From: Pseudomonadota bacterium
GTDB lineage: Bacteria; Pseudomonadota; Alphaproteobacteria; Acetobacterales; Acetobacteraceae
NCBI GenBank assembly: GCA_021784255.1
Contig: JAJXSZ010000147.1
Span: 1 to 7,507, forward strand
DNA length: 7,507 nt
Reading direction: 5' to 3'
Below the pieces are notes generated by a model. The model was not told where the DNA came from. It saw only the letters and a list, made by a program, of their open reading frames with translations, and did not search any database. This document shows positions 6,783 through 7,507 of the stretch, piece after piece. The translations under genes and the position numbers were made by a program. The stretch's first letter is position 1. Each line of letters starts with the position of its first letter.

Positions 6783-7292
6783 TTGTCGACCCGCGTTTTC
6801 GCTTCGCCGCTGTTCCTGGGCTTCGACCATCTCGAGCAGATGCTCGAGCGGGCGAGCAAGAGCACGTCGGACGGCTATCCGCCCTACAATATCGAGCAGA
6901 TCGGCAGCGCGGGCCTGCGCATCACGCTGGCCGTCGCCGGCTTCACGATGGCGGAGCTGCAGATCACGCAGGAGGACAACCAGCTCGTCATCCGCGGCCG
7001 CCAGGCCGATGACAGCCAGGGACGCGTCTTCCTCCACCGCGGCATCGCGGCGCGGCAATTCCAGCGCGCCTTCGTGATGGCCGAGGGGATCGAGGTGCGC
7101 GGGGCCTGGCTCGATAACGGGCTGCTGCATATCGACCTGGCCCGGCCGCAGCCCCAGGCGCGGGTGAAGACCATCGCCATCTCCGCGCCGCAGCAGCAGC
7201 CACAGCCGCTGCTCGACGGCGACGACGGCGAGGCCCGGCGGTCCGGCGCGGACGCCAACGCAGCAAGAGGAGGGTCGCATGACCTCCGGTGA
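6783..7292 (+). CDS. Small heat-shock protein of the Hsp20/IbpA family
   Basis: ATP-independent chaperone that holds unfolding proteins in the cytoplasm for later refolding. 169 aa from a TTG start supported by GAGGAGG (6771-6777) five nt upstream. The alpha-crystallin domain (about residues 31-128) begins GYPPYNIE and contains LRITLAVAGF (45-54), LVIRGRQ (68-74), FLHRGIAARQFQRAF (83-97) and the signature NGLLHIDL (112-119). The C-terminal I-x-I anchor is I131-A-I133. The N-terminal arm is short (FLGFDHLEQMLERA), as in IbpA-class proteins. After I-x-I comes an extra tail of about 36 residues rich in Gln, Asp and Gly, longer than in E. coli IbpA (137 aa in all); the end of the tail overlaps the next gene. 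Heat-shock control is suggested by the promoter match and foldable leader. Assignment to the family is firm; the paralogue name is not. Confidence 0.95.
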   Translation: MSTRVFASPLFLGFDHLEQMLERASKSTSDGYPPYNIEQIGSAGLRITLAVAGFTMAELQITQEDNQLVIRGRQADDSQGRVFLHRGIAARQFQRAFVMAEGIEVRGAWLDNGLLHIDLARPQPQARVKTIAISAPQQQPQPLLDGDDGEARRSGADANAARGGSHDLR

Positions 7293-7507
7293 AGACAGCA
7301 GGAATTTCGACGACGACGACGGCGCCGAGGCGGGCGCGGCGATGGCGCAGCTCGACCCGCGCCATCTCTCGCCCGAGCAGCTCGGGCGTCTCGGCGTGGC
7401 GCAGATCGCCTATGTGAAGCCGGTGACCGTCAACGGCGCCGCGGTATTCGCGATCCACGCGGCGGACGGCACGCCGATGGCAATCGCCGCCGACCGGGCG
7501 CTGGCGT
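7279..7507 (+). CDS. DUF1150 family protein (3' end beyond the window)
   Basis: The ATG at 7279 has GAGGAGGG (7267-7274) just upstream, and the frame is open to the window edge (76 codons seen). The gene starts inside the end of hsp20, overlapping it by 14 nt in another frame, so the two are almost certainly one transcript. The N-terminus is acidic (NFDDDDGAEAG, residues 9-19). The stretch LGVAQIAYVKPVTVNG (38-53), followed by VFAIHAADGTPMAIAADRALA (56-76, given here in outline), resembles the DUF1150 core as I remember it. DUF1150 is a small alphaproteobacterial family of unknown function, often next to an hsp20 gene. A link to heat stress is inferred from this pairing alone. Confidence 0.85.
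   Translation, partial: MTSGEDSRNFDDDDGAEAGAAMAQLDPRHLSPEQLGRLGVAQIAYVKPVTVNGAAVFAIHAADGTPMAIAADRALA

Overview
This is a very GC-rich (about 70% or more by eye), gene-dense chromosomal window. The genes point to an alphaproteobacterium, most likely in the Acetobacteraceae (Roseomonas/Rhodopila-like). This rests on the style of the DapD/DapE, Fmt and peptide deformylase sequences, on the IbpA-type small heat-shock protein followed by a DUF1150 protein (an alphaproteobacterial family), and on the GC content. The assignment comes from recalled family features, not from a search.

Layout: (1) Positions 1-1600, minus strand: a soluble PAS-GGDEF diguanylate cyclase, followed by the first codons of an unidentified Ala/Pro-rich protein that runs off the window edge. 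(2) 1601-1707: a short divergent control region. (3) 1708-4270, plus strand: dapD, dapE and a small unknown membrane protein, each overlapping the next by 4 nt. DapD and DapE catalyse the succinylase branch of lysine/meso-diaminopimelate synthesis. (4) 4257-6606, minus strand: def, fmt and truA (listed in transcription order), again joined by 4-nt stop/start overlaps. Fmt formylates initiator Met-tRNA, Def removes the formyl group from nascent proteins, and TruA makes pseudouridine in the tRNA anticodon arm. (5) 6607-6782: a second divergent control region, between def and hsp20. (6) 6783 to the end, plus strand: a TTG-started hsp20, then a DUF1150 gene cut by the window edge.

Most of the window is housekeeping. 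I see no mobile element, CRISPR array, RNA gene or phage/defence island. The main candidate for something undescribed is the hsp20 leader. A heat-shock-type promoter match is followed by about 55 nt in which a 10-position helix, closed over a strong inner hairpin, could bury the hsp20 Shine-Dalgarno sequence, as an RNA thermometer does. Other points worth a look are a 15-bp tandem repeat at the 5' end of fmt that blurs its true start, the unknown membrane protein coupled to dapE, and a low-complexity insert inside the GGDEF domain.
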